64,000 bases of DNA from Apoderus coryli (taxonomy: Eukaryota > Arthropoda > Insecta > Coleoptera > Attelabidae), in NCBI GenBank assembly GCA_911728435.2, contig OU452211.1, positions 1,612,001 through 1,676,000 of the forward strand, in the 5' to 3' direction. Each line of letters begins with the position of its first letter. The first letter of the stretch is position 1. Below the pieces are notes generated by a model, which was not told the DNA's origin, ran no database searches, and worked only from the letters and a program-made list of their open reading frames with translations. Below are positions 60,730-64,000 of the stretch, piece by piece. A program made the translations under genes and the position numbers.

Positions 60730-62455
60730 TGGCTGGCCAAGCTATAGGTCCTCGATTTGCTATCCACTCATCACCAAAATGTTCAGTGTTTTCACCAGGG
60801 AAGTGACCGGTAACATGCCTACACTACCGCAAAACACCCGGAACCCACAATCCATGACAACTGTCAATTTTACAAACAACGACGTGAGGGAGGCTATCAC
60901 AGCACGGGTCCGGACGAGATCCCACCGGTTTTCCTCCAGAGATGCATTGCACTGTTGCAACCTTTAACAAGAGCAATGCAGAATTGTTTTAACACCGGAA
61001 CCCTGCCAGATGGGTGGTCGAATGCAATAGTCATACCAATTTATAAGAAAGGGAACAAATACAATGCTGAAAATTATAGACCAATTAGTTTGCCTTGTGC
61101 CCTGTGCAAATGCATGGAGAAAATTATTACGAAGGCAATGACTCCATTTTTACTGCAGTCAAACGTTATTCCTAACCAACAACATGGATTTATGCCGGGA
61201 CGATCAGTGGAGTCAAATCTGCTGGAATGTCTTAACTTGTGGACCAAACAGAACGATGATGGTCAGCCTACTGATGTGGTGTACCTGGACTTTGAGAAGG
61301 CATTTGACAAGGTGCCATTCGCTCGTCTGCTATTGAAGCTGGAACATTATGGTATTCGCGGAGAACTCCTGCGATGGATTGAGGGTTTCCTTAGAGGAAG
61401 AAGTTTCCAGGTTAGGGCGAATGGTTCGATTTCGCGTAGACGGCCGGTCCACAGCGGGGTGCCTCAGGGTTCGCTGTTGTTCCTGGTTTACATATCGGAT
61501 CTGATGGGAAATATAAATGCAAATACAAGTTTCTTTGCTGATGACTCTAAACTGTTTTGTGATCCGCTGCAGAGTGCTGAGGTGTTCCAGACCGATCTCG
61601 ATAGAGTGATGACTTGGTCATCAACTTGGCTGATGAGTTTAAATTTGGATAAATGAACAGGCCTCCATTTGGGACCAAATAACCCCGAAATATCCTACAC
61701 CCTTGGTGGACACGAATTAAGACCAACTCTCCAGCAAAAGGATCTCGGCGTGATTATTACCAATGAGTTAAAATGGGAAATCCATGTCTCGGCGGTAGTG
61801 AAGAAGGCCAACAAATTGTGGTATTTGATCCAGAAAGCATTTAGATCAAGGTCCAATGACATGGTTCTGAAGCTGTACAAGTAGTTTGTCAGGCCGGGCC
61901 TGGAATATGCCAATAGTGTATGGTCTCCTTATTTTGTTAAGGATATTGAGGCTTTGGAGAGAGTTCAGAGAAGATTTACCAAGCTTCCACAAGCGCTGTG
62001 CCACCTGCCATATGAAGATCGGCTAAGAACTTTGAACTTAACAACGCTTCAAGAAAGGCGTCGTCGTGGCGACTTGATACAGACGTATAAGGTTCTTAGC
62101 GGACATTACACAATAAACTTGAATCTCTTTCATCTTAATAGAAATCCGAGCCTACGTGGTAACAGCGAGAAATTGTGCAAAGAAAGATGCGCCAAGCTCG
62201 CTCGAAGAAACTTTCTGTCAAATAGAGTGGTATATGCGTGGAATGATATGTCGGAGGAGGTTGTATCAACGCCAACAGTGAATAGTTTTAAGAACAGACT
62301 GGACATTACGCTTAAAGATCGGGGCAGCTGCATGGTCCACTCGTTATAGTAAATCGTCGTGTTTTTATGCACTGAGCTGAGTTTTATCTTTTACAAATCG
62401 GGCGACAGTCTCATCGGTTTCACCGCTTACTGTCTGAACTAATAATAATAATAAT
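60730..62455 (+). mobile_element. Non-LTR retrotransposon family D relic (CR1-like)
   Basis: Contains an RT with GPDEIPPVFLQRC, IPIYKKGNKYNAENYRPISL, YLDFEKAFDKVPFARLL, GVPQGS-LLFLVYISDL, FFADDSKLF and a C-terminal NSFKNRLD motif. A frameshift near 60905 separates the start. Four residues (V-L-G-P) are missing from the PQGSVLGPLL block, and in-frame TGA (61654-61656) and TAG (61882-61884) stops interrupt the frame. The stop at 62347-62349 is followed by a short 3' UTR and an (ATA)n tail at 62440-62455. The endonuclease is absent. Confidence 0.87.
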
Positions 62456-62460
62456 TTAAG

Positions 62461-62645
62461 TAGTTAATTATTACCCTTGAATTATGGGTCTTGTTGAAAA
62501 TAAATACCATTTCTCCGTTGATCTAAAGGTAGTTCATCTAAGAATGGTTCAATTTGTGATCTTAAAATCTGAATGTATCTATCTGAATTTAGCATACCAT
62601 CATAAACATAATGGCCAATGACTCTGCCGTCAAACAGGGTTCCTT
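62461..62645 (-). mobile_element. DDE transposase fragment (Tc1/mariner-like superfamily)
   Basis: The minus strand reads GTLFDGRVIGHYVYDGMLNS, RYIQILRSQIEPFLDEL and RRNGIYFQQDP, then a stop. N-G-I-Y-F-Q-Q-D is the block around the second catalytic Asp of DDE_3-type insect transposases. The fragment is truncated on both sides. Confidence 0.65.
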
Positions 62646-63126
62646 AAGGAAAAAAATATTTTCGTTACAGTAACTTTACGAATGGCCCTGTAATCAAACA
62701 GGAACGTTTTTGCAGAAGTAGTCAATTAATAATAATAATAAATGGAAACTAATTATATCTATTAATTATTTCAAGAAAATAATGTTATAAAAAAACTTAT
62801 GGCTTAAAAGCGCCATCTTTTGGTGCATGTACACGTTTAAGGATATGTTTCTGGGTCACTGTGTAGTCGCCCGATTGAATAACATGCTCAGTAGATATGT
62901 GCAATGGGATTTCCCACATGACATTTTGTGTCACTCGACTCGCAGAAAAATGAGAGGGGAGGTCAGTTTTCTAGTAAATTTCACGCGATTCGCGAGGTAG
63001 CAATAATTGCTACAAAAATTCTCGTTGAATCTGTTGAAGATTCAAATATTCACATTAACACCAAAAAGTATAGATATATAAGTTTTAACATACAGCAATT
63101 AAACGATAAATCAACAAATTATTATC
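62646..63126 (+). promoter_or_regulatory. Presumed upstream and 5' UTR region of mitoferrin
   Basis: Short AT-rich region before the mitoferrin start codon. No TATA or initiator element is convincing. The 70-codon frame 62928-63140 is not supported by any similarity and overlaps the mitoferrin start in a different frame, so it is probably untranslated leader. Confidence 0.3.
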
Positions 63127-63243
63127 ATGAATCCAGATGATTATGAAACACTTCCTACGGATAATGTCGGTACACATATGATTGCGGGAGCTATAGCGGG
63201 TATTATGGAACATTGTGTTATGTACCCCCTCGATTCAGTTAAG
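63127..63243 (+). CDS. mfrn: Mitoferrin (SLC25A28/37 mitochondrial iron importer), first coding exon
   Basis: 39 codons from ATG 63127 to a donor GTAATT at 63244: [42 protein letters not shown]-x-AGA-x-AGI-x-EH-x-VMYP-x-DSVK is the mitoferrin version of transmembrane helix 1 with the first carrier signature P-x-D-x-V-K. The protein imports iron across the inner mitochondrial membrane for heme and Fe-S synthesis. The remaining exons lie to the right. No AATAAA or further exon is seen up to 64000. Confidence 0.88.
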
Positions 63244-64000
63244 GTAATTTCTAGTGGATGAGCAAAAGTTACTTTAAAAATATAGTTTTATTATTATACC
63301 TCGTTATTATAAAATGCCAGTGGTTGAGTAGTTGAGGTTAGATTTGTCAGAATGTGGGGATATCTGCAGGAATATGAGAGTATTTTCGAAGTTGTCTTAT
63401 TTAGATGAAGTATCAGTGTTAAAATGATTTATTTGAAATGGAACTTATGGGGTTTTAATGATTTTGTTCAATTGTGTCTTCAAATAATGCTACTTTTTGT
63501 ACTTATATACTTATAACATGCAAGGTGCTATATTATTGTACTCATTGAGTTATAAACTGAGTGGAGTAAGATTCTTAATTGGGTGCTTATTAATTTAAAT
63601 ATTTACGGAAAGTAGGTATTTACCTAGTTCAAAATTGACCAATCGATTCTTAATTTATCCAACTACAAATTAGTAATTTTTGAAAAGCGATAAACCCGAC
63701 TGAATTGGAAGCCGATATTTAAATTAGATTCCTTAAATTTCTTAAAAACCGTCAGGGTTGTTTAAATTGATTCACAATCTATCCTCGACTCTTTGAGCTA
63801 CTGCATTTTGCTATATACCAAATTTATTTTCGAACTTAGTTTATTTAGAATTTGAATTGTTTCATAGTTATACTCCTTAGGTATTCCTTAAACCTTCTTT
63901 CTATTGGATTGTACGGAAGAATTCAGTTATTTAGAATAATAAATTTAGTTTTAACTCATAAAACTGATTTAAAAAAATAATTGGTTAGCGTACTCCATCC

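Noticed and set aside
62928..63140. 70-codon frame upstream of mitoferrin as a gene
   Set aside because: No similarity; it overlaps the mitoferrin start in another frame and is probably 5' leader.

Overview
The window is AT-rich nuclear DNA of an insect. It carries spliced genes with short GT-AG introns (mostly 50-110 bp in the dense genes), animal protein families (hemocytin, VPS13D, abLIM/Unc-115, mitoferrin, EMC2) and typical insect transposons (mariner, Jockey/CR1-type non-LTR elements, foldback MITEs, a tRNA-derived SINE fragment). The order cannot be read with certainty. A divergent histone H3 that looks like CENP-A, if correct, argues against lineages reported to have lost CENP-A (Lepidoptera, Hemiptera) and would fit a beetle or another monocentric insect; this is inference.

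Layout. 1-705 (-): 5' part of EMC2, running off the left edge. 1609-7071 (+): 14 exons encoding the last ~1480 residues of a hemocytin/hemolectin-type VWD-C8-TIL-VWC protein with a C-terminal cystine knot; its 5' exons are not visible. 7914-9433 (+): 5'-truncated non-LTR retrotransposon. 9489-25892 (-): a complete VPS13D gene; 39 coding exons were assembled by hand and add up to exactly 4138 codons including the stop. Its introns hold a tRNA-like SINE fragment and, on the opposite strand, a possible small secreted peptide. 27789-28154 (-): intronless divergent H3 (CENP-A candidate). 29377-59318 (+): an actin-binding LIM protein (abLIM/Unc-115) with four LIM domains and a villin headpiece, spread over ~30 kb. 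60730-62455 (+): decayed non-LTR element. 62461-62645 (-): transposase fragment. 63127-63243 (+): first coding exon of mitoferrin, running off the right edge.

The contrast between the two large genes is the main architectural feature. VPS13D is compact and nearly transposon-free. The introns of abLIM hold two mariner copies in opposite orientation, two further mariner relics, two copies of one non-LTR family, another non-LTR relic, three large foldback repeats, a three-copy ~250-bp repeat, a ~160-bp minisatellite and a 355-bp MITE present as an inverted pair 25 kb apart. The 3' half of abLIM also shows groups of alternative exons whose splice phases (1 in, 0 out) make them mutually exclusive by reading frame, and a candidate alternative terminal exon that would remove the villin headpiece.

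Functionally the genes are independent: ER membrane-protein insertion (EMC2), hemolymph clotting (hemocytin), bridge-type lipid transfer at organelle contacts (VPS13D), centromere identity (H3-like), actin cytoskeleton (abLIM) and mitochondrial iron import (mitoferrin). Exon boundaries were placed by eye from splice consensus, phase and protein continuity, so single-base errors are possible.
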